Origin: Amycolatopsis mediterranei
GTDB lineage: Bacteria > Actinomycetota > Actinomycetes > Mycobacteriales > Pseudonocardiaceae
Length of the DNA stretch: 64,000 nt
Reading direction: 5' to 3'
Assembly: GCF_026017845.1 (NCBI RefSeq)
Contig: NZ_CP100416.1
Coordinates: 6,891,892 to 6,955,891 of the forward strand
Shown piece by piece: positions 8,419 through 17,535 of this stretch. The notes beneath the pieces were generated by a model. The model had not been told where the DNA came from and searched no databases. It saw nothing but the letters and a program-made list of their open reading frames with translations. Each line of letters opens with the position of its first letter. Within the stretch, counting starts at the first letter, position 1. The position numbers and the translations under genes are program-made.

Positions 8419-8455
8419 CCCCGCCGGACCGGGTCGGGGCACCGGCCCGGCGGGG
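8419..8455 (-). terminator. Hairpin after the PL8 lyase gene
   Basis: Arms CCCCGCCGGACCGG and CCGGCCCGGCGGGG pair with one mismatch over 14 bp around a 9-base loop. It lies in the 71-bp gap between the PL8 stop and the monooxygenase start on the minus strand. Confidence 0.7.
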
Positions 8456-8463
8456 AGGTCTGC

Positions 8464-10836
8464 CTACACCGCGATCACTTTCGTCGCGCCGAACGTGCCC
8501 TTCAGCGGCACCTCCACGGATCGGCCGCGCACCGTCACCGTGACGCTGTCCTGCAGCTGCGTCGGATCCGACACCGCGAGCTGGGTCCGGGCCCCGCACC
8601 GCCCGATCGCCACCGAGGCCGGCCCGGACACGCCGAGGTCGCCGACCGTGCCCGCCGCGAAGAAGTTCGCCAGCACCGTGCCGCCGGCCACGCGGATCGC
8701 CTGTACCACCGGGGTGTTCGCCAGCACCCGCCACGCCCAGGACGCAGTGAGCGTGTCGATCACCGAAGCGCCCGGGAGCACCGCGTACGCGTACTTCGCG
8801 TCCGTCGGCTTCACGCCGTGTTCCAGGACCAGCTTCTGGTACCGGCGCGTGTTCGGTGTCGTGGTGCCCTTGGTGTTGGCGCCCGTGTCGATGTCGCGCC
8901 ACGCGCCCGTCCGGTCTTCGCGCAACGCCGTCACCGAGGCGTCGTCGAGGAGCAGGTACCCGCCGACGTTCTCCAGGTGCGCCCAGCGCGGCCGCCGCAG
9001 CGCGGAGGCTTTCCCGAGGTCGGTGGCCACGCGCCGGCCGTCGGCCAGCAGCGTCCCGCGGCCGCCCTCGCCGAGGTTGCGGTTCTCGATCGTCGTGCGC
9101 ACGGCGTAGGGCGACGTGCTGGTGATCCCGGCGCCGAGGCAGAGGATGCCGTCCGGGGTGAAGAACCACGACTTCTTCGCGACCAGCGAGCCGTCCCAGT
9201 TCTTGAAGCCGAACGCGTACGCGCCGTACCGCTCGTCCCAGCGGACGCCGCCGGTGTGCGGGTCCGGCCCCACCGGCACGCCGCCGAACTTGGGGTCGAC
9301 CGGGCCGTCGTGCTCGGTCGTGCCCGGCAGCAGCAGCGGGTCCACCGTCGGCCAGTAGGCGTCGGTGTAGTGGCCCTTGGCGCTCGGCAGGAACGTGTAG
9401 AGCACGCCGTCGCCGACGTGGTAGCCCTTCATGTTCTGGCCGTTGATGGCTTCGTAGCGCGAGATCCGCGTCGAGCTGACGCCCAGTGACGCCGACCAGT
9501 CGTCGGTGACGTGGACCATCCGGTCCTGCTGGCCGAAGATCCGGTGCGTCGCCACCACCCGCGCCGGGCGCGCCCCCGACGCCAGCATGTCCTGCGCGAA
9601 CTCGATGCCCGGCGTCGCCACCAGGTCCGGGCCGGGCGCGAACCGCTCCGGGTCCGGGATCTTCAGCAGCGGCGCGTACTCGCCTTCCTTGATCCACTTC
9701 GCGGCCAGCGCGTTGAGGTCGCTCTTCGTCTTGCCCGACGCGGTCCGGGCCAGCACCAGCGTCGCGACGGTGAGCTGGTGGCCGATGTCGTGGCCGGTCT
9801 CCCCCTGGCGCGACAGCATCCGCCCGCGCACCGGCTCCATCAGCGCGCCCGCGTAGACGAAGGGCGCGTAGCTGTCGGCGACGAGCGCGTAGATCTTGTC
9901 CTTGAGCGGCTGCGGGAGCGCGTACGCGGTGCCCTGCGTGACGTGGATGGCGCCGGCGAGCGCGGTCAGCAGCACGATGCCGTAGTGCCCGGGGTAGGGG
10001 ATGGTGTCGTGCTGGATGAACGAGCCGTCGACGTGGAAGCCGTCGCCCGCCGCGCGATCCAGCTTGGCGACGACGCTCGCCGCACCCCCGCCCGCGACGT
10101 CGGTGAGCGCGTCGATGCCGGTCTTGATCCACGCCGTGTCGCCCAGCAGCGCGCCCGAGACGATCGAGATGAGGGCCTTGTCCGCGCGGTTGGCGCCGGT
10201 TTCGACCACCGACGCGTTGTTCGCGCGCAGGTTCGGGTTGCCGACGAACCGCTTGACCGGCGCCAGGTAGCGGGCCAGTTGTTCCGCGGTGAGCTGGTCC
10301 GCGACCACCGACAGCGTGTGCAGCAGGTAGTACGGGATACCGATTTCGTACGTGTACCAGTTGCCGATTTCGCCCACGGTTTCGTTGTACTGGCTGGCAT
10401 TGATGAGTTCCAGCGCCGACTTGATGCGGTCGAGCACCACGGGGTCGCCGGAGAGCGCCCCGCCCGGCGTGCCCCAGTCGACGGCGATCGCGCGCAGCCG
10501 CGCGTACATCGACGTCGTGTAGTCGCTGCCAGGACCGAGCGGCAGGTCCGTCCACAGTGGAGCAGCCCCGCCGGCGACGGACAGGCTCGCGTTGTAGGCC
10601 TTGGCGACCCGGCCGAGGTTGGCCAGCGCCGCGGCGCGTTCCGGCGACGGCCGGTTGATGCCGGTCTGCAGCTGCCGGTAGGCGGCGACGATCGGCGCGG
10701 TCGCGGCGGGCACCGGGCCGGCCGCTTTCGCCGCGGGCGTGGCCGCGGATGCGGCGAAGGCCGGGCGGGTGAGGAGCACGGTGGAAGCGGCCGCCAGGGC
10801 ACCGCCGCGCAGGGCATTTCTCCGGTTCACGGGCAT
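8464..10836 (-). CDS. Secreted polysaccharide lyase family 8 (hyaluronate/xanthan lyase type)
   Basis: 790 residues. The N-terminus MPVNRRNALRGGALAAAS has a twin-Arg motif, a hydrophobic stretch and an AFA-AS cleavage site, so Tat export is likely. Diagnostic PL8 segments are present: NWYTYEIGIPYYLL, DGSFIQHDTIPYPGHYG, YEAINGQNMKGYHVGDG and WPTVDPLLLPGTT. The last three are nearly invariant in hyaluronate, chondroitin and xanthan lyases. The family cleaves glycosaminoglycans or glucuronate-containing polymers by beta-elimination. The gene lies next to a complete oxidative uronate pathway, which could consume the released uronate. No GH88 unsaturated glucuronyl hydrolase, needed to free the monosaccharide from hyaluronan disaccharides, is present here. 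An ATG 21 bases upstream is less suitable because of its spacing to the Tat motif. Confidence 0.9.
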   Translation of the reverse strand: MPVNRRNALRGGALAAASTVLLTRPAFAASAATPAAKAAGPVPAATAPIVAAYRQLQTGINRPSPERAAALANLGRVAKAYNASLSVAGGAAPLWTDLPLGPGSDYTTSMYARLRAIAVDWGTPGGALSGDPVVLDRIKSALELINASQYNETVGEIGNWYTYEIGIPYYLLHTLSVVADQLTAEQLARYLAPVKRFVGNPNLRANNASVVETGANRADKALISIVSGALLGDTAWIKTGIDALTDVAGGGAASVVAKLDRAAGDGFHVDGSFIQHDTIPYPGHYGIVLLTALAGAIHVTQGTAYALPQPLKDKIYALVADSYAPFVYAGALMEPVRGRMLSRQGETGHDIGHQLTVATLVLARTASGKTKSDLNALAAKWIKEGEYAPLLKIPDPERFAPGPDLVATPGIEFAQDMLASGARPARVVATHRIFGQQDRMVHVTDDWSASLGVSSTRISRYEAINGQNMKGYHVGDGVLYTFLPSAKGHYTDAYWPTVDPLLLPGTTEHDGPVDPKFGGVPVGPDPHTGGVRWDERYGAYAFGFKNWDGSLVAKKSWFFTPDGILCLGAGITSTSPYAVRTTIENRNLGEGGRGTLLADGRRVATDLGKASALRRPRWAHLENVGGYLLLDDASVTALREDRTGAWRDIDTGANTKGTTTPNTRRYQKLVLEHGVKPTDAKYAYAVLPGASVIDTLTASWAWRVLANTPVVQAIRVAGGTVLANFFAAGTVGDLGVSGPASVAIGRCGARTQLAVSDPTQLQDSVTVTVRGRSVEVPLKGTFGATKVIAV

Positions 10837-10922
10837 GACAACGCCTTCCAGGATCAAGACATCCTTGGCTTGCGGGGAACGGGGATTCAGTTGTGCGGCG
10901 GCGGAATTTGTTCTGTGTGTGC

Positions 10923-10953
10923 CACCTTCGGGGCATCTGGTGCCCCGAAGGTG
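10923..10953 (-). terminator. 13-bp stem hairpin downstream of the uronate operon
   Basis: CACCTTCGGGGCA and its exact complement flank a 5-base loop. It lies 190 bases after the aldehyde dehydrogenase stop and before the PL8 gene on the same strand, so it probably separates the two transcripts. Confidence 0.65.
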
Positions 10954-10973
10954 ACTTTTCCGGCTCTCGGCTC

Positions 10974-11123
10974 CGGAAACTGTCGGTGCCGAGCGGTAAT
11001 GTGGAAACGGGGGGCGCCCCCGCGGGTCGGTGGCGCCGATCGGTGGTGTGGGGTCAGTGGCGCCGGATCAACGGAAACTGTCGGTGCCGAGCGATAGGCT
11101 GGAACCGGGGGGCGCCCCCGCGG
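10974..11123. repeat. Pair of 52-bp direct repeats
   Basis: Copies at 10974-11025 and 11072-11123 share CGGAAACTGTCGGTGCCGAG followed by CG, a short variable stretch and a GC palindrome (GGGGGGCGCCCCCGCGG). Copy-to-copy distance is 98 bp. The 46 bases between them carry further TGGCGCCG and GGTC motifs. This fills most of the 307-bp gap between the PL8 and aldehyde dehydrogenase genes; I see no ORF in it. Confidence 0.85.
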
Positions 11124-11143
11124 CGGTCAGCGGAATCTGCGGA

Positions 11144-12598
11144 TCAGCGGGAGCCGTCGGTGCGGCGGGGCAGCTGCCAGGGGTTGGCCTCCTGCAGGGG
11201 TTCGGGGAGCAGGGCGTCCGGGAAGCCCTGCCAGGCGATCGGGCGCAGGAACCGCTCGATCGCCGCGGTGCCGACGGAAGTCGTCGTCGGGGCCGTCGTG
11301 GCCGGGTACGGGCCGCCGTGCTGCTGGGCCCAGCTCACCGTCACGCCGGTGGGCCAGTCGTTCCACAGCAGCCGGCCGGCGATGCGGGCCAGCGAGGGCA
11401 GCACCGGCCGGAGCCAGTCCACATCGGACTCCTCGCCGTGGATCGTGGCGGTGAGCCCCGGTTCGATCACGTCGAGCAGGCGCAGCAGCTCGGCCTGGTC
11501 GGCGTAGGTGACGATCAGCGACGCCGGCCCGAAGCACTCCTCGTGCACGGTGTCGCCGCCCTCGAGGAACTGCTTGCCGGTGGTGGTCAGCAGCGTCGGG
11601 GTGAACGCGGGCGAAGAAGAATCCGACGAAGACACGACCTCGACACCCGGGACCTCCCGCAGCGCGGACAGCTGAGCGGAGAAACCGGAAGCGATCCGGT
11701 CGTTGAGCATCGGCTGGGCCGGGGCGCCGTCCAGCGCCGAACGCAGCACGTCGGTCAGGCCGTGGTCCTCCGGCAGGAACAGCAGGCCCGGCTTGGTGCA
11801 GAACTGGCCGGCGCCGAGGGTGAACGACCCGGCGTAGCCCTTCGCCACGGCTTCCCCGCGCGCGGCGATCGCGGCCTCGGTGACCACCACCGGGTTGACG
11901 CTGCCCAGCTCGCCGTAGAACGGGATCGGCCGCGGCCGCGCGTTCGCGATGTCGAACAGGGCCCGCCCGCCGGGGATCGAGCCGGTGAACGACGCCGCCG
12001 CGATCCGCGGGTCCTTCAGCGCGGTGACGCCTTCCTCCTGGCCGAAGATCACGTTGAACAGGGCCGCCGGAGCGCCCGCCTTGATCAGCGCCTCCCGCAC
12101 GATCGAGCCCGTCTGCGCGGACAGCTCCGGGTGCCCGGGGTGGGCCTTGAGGACCACCGGGCAGCCCGCGGCCAGCGCGGACGCCGTATCACCACCGGCG
12201 ACGCTGAACGCGAACGGGAAGTTGCTGGCCGCGAACACCAGCACCGGCCCGATCGCGGTCTTGACGCGGCGGATGTCCGGGCGCGGGCCCATCGGCCAGT
12301 CCGGGTCCGCGTGGTCGACGGTGGCGCCGAGGTACTCGCCGTCGGTGAGGACCTCGGCGAACAGGCGCAGCTGGAACGTCGTGCGCTTCAGCTCGCCGGC
12401 CAGCCGCGGGGTCTCCGGCAGGTGCGTCTCGGCGTGCGCCAGCGGGACGAGCTCGCCCGCGGCGGCGTCGAGGGCGTCGGCGACGGCGGTCAGCCAGCCC
12501 GCGCGTTCGGCCGGGGTCGCCTCGGCGGCGGGACGGGCGGCGTCGGCGGCTCCCGCCAGGATCTTCTCGAGCGTGGCAGCGTCAGTGGCCTGGCTCAT
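11144..12598 (-). CDS. 2-oxoglutarate semialdehyde (2,5-dioxovalerate) dehydrogenase
   Basis: 484 residues of the aldehyde dehydrogenase superfamily. Visible elements are the cofactor-binding FAASNFPFAFSVAGGDTASA (an NADP-preferring subfamily pattern), AASFTGSIPGG as glycine motif, YGELGSVNPVVV with the general-base Glu, and TLGAGQFCTKPGLLF with the catalytic Cys. The SVAGGDTASALAAGCPVV pattern is typical of ketoglutarate semialdehyde dehydrogenases. It makes 2-oxoglutarate from the product of KdgD, the last step of oxidative uronate/glucarate breakdown. It is the last gene of the minus-strand operon, 15 bases after the unknown gene before it. Confidence 0.92.
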   Translation of the reverse strand: MSQATDAATLEKILAGAADAARPAAEATPAERAGWLTAVADALDAAAGELVPLAHAETHLPETPRLAGELKRTTFQLRLFAEVLTDGEYLGATVDHADPDWPMGPRPDIRRVKTAIGPVLVFAASNFPFAFSVAGGDTASALAAGCPVVLKAHPGHPELSAQTGSIVREALIKAGAPAALFNVIFGQEEGVTALKDPRIAAASFTGSIPGGRALFDIANARPRPIPFYGELGSVNPVVVTEAAIAARGEAVAKGYAGSFTLGAGQFCTKPGLLFLPEDHGLTDVLRSALDGAPAQPMLNDRIASGFSAQLSALREVPGVEVVSSSDSSSPAFTPTLLTTTGKQFLEGGDTVHEECFGPASLIVTYADQAELLRLLDVIEPGLTATIHGEESDVDWLRPVLPSLARIAGRLLWNDWPTGVTVSWAQQHGGPYPATTAPTTTSVGTAAIERFLRPIAWQGFPDALLPEPLQEANPWQLPRRTDGSR

Positions 12599-12613
12599 GG
12601 GTGGAACAGCTCC

Positions 12614-13741
12614 TCAGTTCTCATGGGCGGCGGCGGTGGCCGTGCCCAGGTCGCCCCAGCGACCCGGACCGGCCAGTCCGAGGTGGTACAGGTGCAGCTC
12701 GGCGGCCCCCGCCTTGGCCAGCTCGCCGACGTACGCGGCGATGTCCGGCACCGGCGCGGCGGCGACCGCGGTGATGTAACTCGCGATCGCCACCCGTTCG
12801 GGCAGGGCCTCCCGGGCCGCCGCGACGGCCTCGGCACCCGTCGCGGGGGCCCACCCGAACAATACGACCGCGTCGACGTCGTCGGGCGCCGACGGCGTCA
12901 GCCCGGGCAGCGCGCCGGTGACCCACGGGTCGAGCGCGCCGTGCAGCACGATCCGGATGCCCTCCGGGAGCGTGGCCAAAACCGCGGCCCGCAGCTCGTC
13001 GGTCGCCTTCTGCCGGGCTCGCAGCAGCAGCTGCGTCAGCTCCGGGGGCAGCCGATCGCCGGTGATCTGCAGATCCCCGGTCGCGATCAGCCGCCGCACC
13101 TCCTCGACGAGCTGGGCCCGGACGGCTTCCGCGTCGACGTCCCAGGAAGCAGCGCAGGCTTCGCAGCAGCAGATCGACAGCAGCCGGGCCACCGCGGGCG
13201 CCCACACGCCGTCGGTCTTCTCGTGCTGGTGCTGGTGCACCGCGCCGAGCGGGCCGCAGGCCTCGAGGATCACCGAAGCCAGCTCCAGCCCCGCGACGGC
13301 CTCCGCGGTCACCTTCGCCGCGTACTCGCGCACGGCGGGCTGTGATGGGCACAACGCCCACGGATAGGCCTCGCCGAAGCAGTTGCGGACCACGACGTCC
13401 GGGTGTTCGTAGCCGAGCTGGGAGTTGTGGGTCAGCACGATCCAGGCGGCGGCCGGGATCCCGGCCGCGTTGAGCAGCCGGACGGCGTCACCCCCGGAAT
13501 CCGAAGACGACACCCAGTCCGGAGTGGACGGACGCAGCGTGCCCCACTCCCCGGACACCGGCCGGTAGAAGGCCGCGTGCCGCGCCACGACGGCCGTCCG
13601 GGACGGCGACCACGGCGTCGCCGCGCGGGCGCTGTGGTACGACAGCGCCACGGCCACCTCGTCGACACCCAGATCCCGGGCCCGGGCGGCGAACCCGTCC
13701 TCCAGGACGTCCCAGGGGTAGGCGTATCCCGTCACCTTCAC
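12614..13741 (-). CDS. Unknown protein in the glucarate operon, possible TIM-barrel hydrolase
   Basis: 375 residues, GTG start at 13741, four bases after gudD. I do not recognise a named family. The sequence reads like an (alpha/beta)8 barrel of glycosidase type: DEVAVALSYHSAR near residue 27, AAWIVLTHNSQLG near 99, NCFGEAYPWALCPSQPAVREY near 118, then SVILEACGPLG near 156 with a Glu on a beta-strand end. A cysteine cluster, SICCCEACAASW, lies near residue 189 and could bind a metal. No signal peptide is seen, so it is cytosolic. Its place between gudD and the semialdehyde dehydrogenase, with almost no spacer, argues for a role in sugar-acid use, such as freeing or processing a uronide. Confidence 0.7.
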   Translation of the reverse strand: MKVTGYAYPWDVLEDGFAARARDLGVDEVAVALSYHSARAATPWSPSRTAVVARHAAFYRPVSGEWGTLRPSTPDWVSSSDSGGDAVRLLNAAGIPAAAWIVLTHNSQLGYEHPDVVVRNCFGEAYPWALCPSQPAVREYAAKVTAEAVAGLELASVILEACGPLGAVHQHQHEKTDGVWAPAVARLLSICCCEACAASWDVDAEAVRAQLVEEVRRLIATGDLQITGDRLPPELTQLLLRARQKATDELRAAVLATLPEGIRIVLHGALDPWVTGALPGLTPSAPDDVDAVVLFGWAPATGAEAVAAAREALPERVAIASYITAVAAAPVPDIAAYVGELAKAGAAELHLYHLGLAGPGRWGDLGTATAAAHEN

Positions 13742-13745
13742 CGGC

Positions 13746-15002
13746 TCACCACCTCGCCGTGTTCGGTTCGAAACCGGCGACGAAGTTCCGCATGTACGTC
13801 ACGTCGTCCCGCTTGGTCAGTCCACATCGGACGTAGTTCTCGTGCAGCTTCGCCAGCGCGTCCTCGTCGAGCGTGATCCCGAGCCCCGGGGTGGTCGGCA
13901 CCGCGACGGCGCCGTCGGCGAACTCCAGCACCCCGGGTTCGATGACGTCTTCGACCTTCCACGGCCAGTGCGTGTCGCAGGCGTAGGTCAGGTGCGGCGT
14001 CGCCGCGGCGACCTGCACCATCGCGGCCAGGCTGATCCCGAGGTGGCTGTTCGAGTGCATCGACAGGCCGACGCCGAAGCTCTCGCACGTCACCGACAAC
14101 GCCTGCGTGGCCCGCAACCCGCCCCAGAAGTGGTGGTCGGACAGCAGCACGCCGATCGCGCGCGCCCGGAACCCCGGCTCGACGTCGCCGAAGTTGACCA
14201 CGCACATGTTGGTGGCCAGCGGCATCGACGCCTCGGCGGCCACCTGGGCCATCCCGTCGATGCCCGGCGTCGGGTCCTCCAGGTACTCGAGGACACCGTC
14301 GAGCTCGGAAGCGACCCGGATGCTCGTTTCGACCGTCCAGGCGCCGTTCGGGTCGATCCGCAGCGGGTGCCCGGGGAACGCCTCGGCCAGCGCGCGGACG
14401 CCCTCGATCTCCTGCGCGGGCTCGTAGACCCCGCCCTTGAGCTTGATCGAGCGGAAGCCGTACTCGTCGAACATCCGCTTCGCCGACCCGACCAGCGTCT
14501 CGGGCGTGGTGATCTCGCCCCAGGAGTCTTCGCGGCCGTCGACGTGCTTGCCGTACTTGTAGAACAGGTAGGCGGAGAACTCGACCGCTTCGCGGGCCCG
14601 GCCGCCGAGCAGGTCGGTCACCGGACGGCCCAGGAGGTGCCCTTGGGCGTCCAGGCAGGCGACCTCGAACAGCGAGTACACGCTCGCGATCGTCTTGCGG
14701 ATGGAGAACCCACCGATCAGGCCGTGCGCATCGGTCAGCACCGTGTCGGACAGCGCTTCGGCGACCAGCCGCTGGAGGCCCGGCAGGTCGAAAACGTCGT
14801 GGCCGCGCAGCCGCGGCAGCACCTTGCGCACCTCGCCGAGGAAGGCGTCGTCGCCGTAGGACTCGCCGAGCCCGACGATCCCGTCTTCGCACTTGACCTG
14901 GACGATGCTGCGCAGCGCGAACGGCTCGTGCACGCCCATGACGTTGAGCAGCGGCGGGTCCGCGAACGCGACCGGGGTGAGCACCACGTCGAGGATTCGC
15001 AT
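13746..15002 (-). CDS. gudD: D-glucarate dehydratase
   Basis: 418 residues of the enolase superfamily, mandelate racemase/glucarate dehydratase branch. The catalytic Lys-x-Lys is in SIKLKGG. Metal ligands fall in RIDPNGAW, LEDP and ATNMCV. The general-base His region is LLSDHHFWGGLRATQ, and HSNSHLGISLA is diagnostic for glucarate dehydratase. It converts D-glucarate to 5-dehydro-4-deoxy-D-glucarate in the cytosol. The ATG overlaps the kdgD stop (ATGA), so the two genes are translationally coupled. Family identity is strong; acceptance of galactarate or idarate in addition cannot be excluded. Confidence 0.93.
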   Translation of the reverse strand: MRILDVVLTPVAFADPPLLNVMGVHEPFALRSIVQVKCEDGIVGLGESYGDDAFLGEVRKVLPRLRGHDVFDLPGLQRLVAEALSDTVLTDAHGLIGGFSIRKTIASVYSLFEVACLDAQGHLLGRPVTDLLGGRAREAVEFSAYLFYKYGKHVDGREDSWGEITTPETLVGSAKRMFDEYGFRSIKLKGGVYEPAQEIEGVRALAEAFPGHPLRIDPNGAWTVETSIRVASELDGVLEYLEDPTPGIDGMAQVAAEASMPLATNMCVVNFGDVEPGFRARAIGVLLSDHHFWGGLRATQALSVTCESFGVGLSMHSNSHLGISLAAMVQVAAATPHLTYACDTHWPWKVEDVIEPGVLEFADGAVAVPTTPGLGITLDEDALAKLHENYVRCGLTKRDDVTYMRNFVAGFEPNTARW

Positions 15003-15937
15003 CAGCCGAGCCCCTTCAGCGTCACGAAGCCGTCCTCCACGACCTTCTCGAGCCGGCGGACCTGCTCGGGCGTCGGTTCGACCAGCGGCGGCCGGACCGG
15101 GCCGACCTTGTCGCCGCGCAGCCGGGCGGCGGCCTTCACGAGCGAGACGGCGAAGCCGGGCGTCTCGTCCCGCAACGCCACCAGCGGCAGGTAGAACCCG
15201 GTGAGCAGGGCGTCCATCACGCGCGTGTCGCCTTCGCCGAGCGCGCGGTGGAAGCGGTGGGCGATCTCCGGCGCGAAGCAGTGCACCGCCGAGGAGTACC
15301 GGGCGACGCCGATCGCGGCGTACGCCTTGGCCGAGACCTCCGCGGTCGGCAACCCGTTGAAGAACAGGAAGTTCCGCGCCCGCTCGGTGTCCAGCGACCG
15401 GATCGTGGTGACGATCCGGGTCATGCACTCGACGTCGCCGTAGCCGTCCTTGAGCCCGACGACCGACGGGATGTCCAGCAGCGAAGCCGCGGCCGGCGCG
15501 GTGAACACGCCGGTGCCGCGGTGGTACACGATGACCGGCACGGACGAGTGGCCGACGGCGTAGCGGACGAAGTCGACCAGGCCCGACGACGGCCCGGTGA
15601 CGAGGTACGGCGGCAGCAGCAGGACGCCGTCCGCACCACCCGCCTGCGCTGTCGCGATGCCGGCCCGCGCCGACGCCGCGCCGCCCCCGGCGCCCACCCA
15701 GACCGGGACGCGGCCGGCGGCCACCTCCCGGGCCCGGGTGAGCACCGAGGCGTGCTCGGCGGGCGAGAGCGAGCTGAACTCGCCGGTGCCGCACGCCACG
15801 AACAGCGCACCGGCGCCCGCCGCGATGTGGCTCTCCACGTTCTCCGCGAGTGCGTCGAGGTTGACCTCGAGGTCCTCGGTGAACGGGGTGAGGGGGAACG
15901 CCAGCAGGCCGTCCAGCTCGATCTCGTTCTGTGCCAT
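15002..15937 (-). CDS. kdgD: 5-dehydro-4-deoxyglucarate dehydratase
   Basis: 311 residues of the dihydrodipicolinate synthase/N-acetylneuraminate lyase family. It begins DGLLAFPLTPFTEDLEVNLDAL. The Tyr region is VPVIVYHRGTG and the Schiff-base Lys is in VVGLKDGYGDVE. The family decarboxylates and dehydrates 5-dehydro-4-deoxyglucarate to 2-oxoglutarate semialdehyde. Its substrate is made by the gene directly downstream (gudD) and its product is used by the dehydrogenase at the end of the operon, which makes this assignment firm. It follows the symporter gene with a 49-bp gap. Confidence 0.93.
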   Translation of the reverse strand: MAQNEIELDGLLAFPLTPFTEDLEVNLDALAENVESHIAAGAGALFVACGTGEFSSLSPAEHASVLTRAREVAAGRVPVWVGAGGGAASARAGIATAQAGGADGVLLLPPYLVTGPSSGLVDFVRYAVGHSSVPVIVYHRGTGVFTAPAAASLLDIPSVVGLKDGYGDVECMTRIVTTIRSLDTERARNFLFFNGLPTAEVSAKAYAAIGVARYSSAVHCFAPEIAHRFHRALGEGDTRVMDALLTGFYLPLVALRDETPGFAVSLVKAAARLRGDKVGPVRPPLVEPTPEQVRRLEKVVEDGFVTLKGLG

Positions 15938-15986
15938 CAGTTCTGCTCTCTCGTCCTTTTTCGGGTTCGGCCGGGTGTGGCCTGCC

Positions 15987-17495
15987 TCAGGCGGGCACGG
16001 TCGTGCCTTCCTTCTTGCGGTCGACGTCGTCGTCGGCGAGGTTCACGGTGTCGACGATCTCATCGGCGGCCGCACTGCGCTCGGGGGCGAGCAGGCCGAG
16101 ACCGATGTACAGGGCGAGCGAGACCAGGATCGGGGTCGCGACCAGCACGGTCTGGTTCGCCTTGAACACGTAGTACACCAGGGCGTAGTCGATCAGGCCG
16201 CCCGCCCAGGAGATCAGCGCCGCGCGCGGGCCGCACTTGCGGAACCACGGCAGCATGCCCAGCAGCAGCGGGATCGAGATCGGCCCCATCAGCGCGGCGA
16301 CCCAGTTGACGACGATCTGCAGCACGCCGCCGAGGTTCTGCGCCTGGGTGGCCACGAGCATGGTCAGCGCGACGAAGATCACCGTGGTGATCCGCGCGGC
16401 CTTGAGGCCCTGGACGTCGGTCCACTGCCGGGTGCGGCGGAACATCGCCGGGATCATGTCGCGGGTGATCACCGCGGAGATCGCGTTGGCGTCGGAGGAG
16501 ACCATCGCCATGGTGTGCGAGAAGATCCCGGCCAGCACCAGGCCGACGAGGCCCGGCGGGAGGAACGTCGTGGTCATGATCGCGTACGACTGCGTCGGGT
16601 CCTTGACGCCGGGGATGAGCAGCGGGGCGGCGAACATCGGGAACATCAGCACCAGCGGCCACACCAGGTACAGCGCGGACGAAAGGCGCGCGCCGCGCTT
16701 GGCCGCGCTCGTGGTCGGCGCGGCCATGTACCGCTGCGCCAGGTTCCACATGCCTCCGTTGTACTCCAGCGTCTTCACGAGCACGTAGACGAGCAGGAAG
16801 ATGGTGGTGTACTTGGACGTCACCGGATCGACGTGGCCCTCGGGCAGCTTGTCCCACATCGTCCAGAGCGCCGAGATCCCGCCCAGTTTGCCCAGCACCA
16901 CGACGATCATCACGATCGCGGCGATGGCCTGGATGACGAACTGACCGAAGTCGGTGAGCGCGTCGGCCCACAGGCCGCCGATGGTGCAGTAGACCAGGGT
17001 GACCGCGCCGGTGATGAGGATGCCGAGGTTGTAGTCCAGCCCGGCGAACACGTGCAGCAGCGTCGCGACGGCGAACCACTTGGCCGCGATGTCGAAGATC
17101 TTCAGCAGGCTGCCGCTCCACGCGAGCGCCTGCTGCGTCGGCACGTTGTACCGCTTGGCCAGGTACTCCAGCGGGGAGGCGACGCCGAGCTTCGAGCGCA
17201 ACCGGTTCCAGCGGGCGGCGAACAGCCAGCTGCCGATGCCCACGCCGATGCCGATGCTCGCGAAACCCCAGAAGTAGACGGTGACGCCGGTGGTATACGC
17301 GACGCCCGCGTACGCGACGAAAAGCACAGCGCTGTAGCCGGACATGTGGTGGGAGATGCCCGCCAGCCACCACGGCATCTTGCCACCGGCCGTGAAGAAG
17401 TCCTTGACGTCGCTGACTCTCTTGTGCGACCACCAGCCGATCACGATCATCAGCGCGAAATACGCGCAGACCATCGCCCAGTCGAGTGCGTGCAC
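15987..17495 (-). CDS. Sodium:solute symporter, likely for uronate or aldarate
   Basis: 502 residues with about 13 hydrophobic segments, of the SSS family. It starts VHALDWAMVCAYFALMIVIG and contains DFFTAGGKMPWWLAGISHHMSG, the SSS signature region near TM1-TM2, and later GLVLAGIFSHTMAMVSSDAN. The GTG start at 17495 is chosen because GGAAGGGAG sits just upstream; an ATG at 17534 would put an Arg-rich leader before TM1. It heads the glucarate operon and faces the IclR gene across a gap with two matched palindromes, so IclR probably represses it. Substrate is inferred from the neighbours only. Confidence 0.85.
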   Translation of the reverse strand: MHALDWAMVCAYFALMIVIGWWSHKRVSDVKDFFTAGGKMPWWLAGISHHMSGYSAVLFVAYAGVAYTTGVTVYFWGFASIGIGVGIGSWLFAARWNRLRSKLGVASPLEYLAKRYNVPTQQALAWSGSLLKIFDIAAKWFAVATLLHVFAGLDYNLGILITGAVTLVYCTIGGLWADALTDFGQFVIQAIAAIVMIVVVLGKLGGISALWTMWDKLPEGHVDPVTSKYTTIFLLVYVLVKTLEYNGGMWNLAQRYMAAPTTSAAKRGARLSSALYLVWPLVLMFPMFAAPLLIPGVKDPTQSYAIMTTTFLPPGLVGLVLAGIFSHTMAMVSSDANAISAVITRDMIPAMFRRTRQWTDVQGLKAARITTVIFVALTMLVATQAQNLGGVLQIVVNWVAALMGPISIPLLLGMLPWFRKCGPRAALISWAGGLIDYALVYYVFKANQTVLVATPILVSLALYIGLGLLAPERSAAADEIVDTVNLADDDVDRKKEGTTVPA

Positions 17496-17535
17496 CGCAG
17501 GCTCCCTTCCGCGTCCACGTCGATGTGGTGCCACT

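Noticed and set aside
6944..10936. A 1330-codon minus-strand frame covering both the PL8 region and the monooxygenase
   Set aside because: Only its 3' part from 8392 is coding (the FMO). The rest is an off-frame reading of the PL8 gene.
11030..13345. A 771-codon plus-strand frame opposite the aldehyde dehydrogenase and unknown gene
   Set aside because: Arg-rich shadow frame starting inside the direct repeats; the minus-strand genes have clear motifs.
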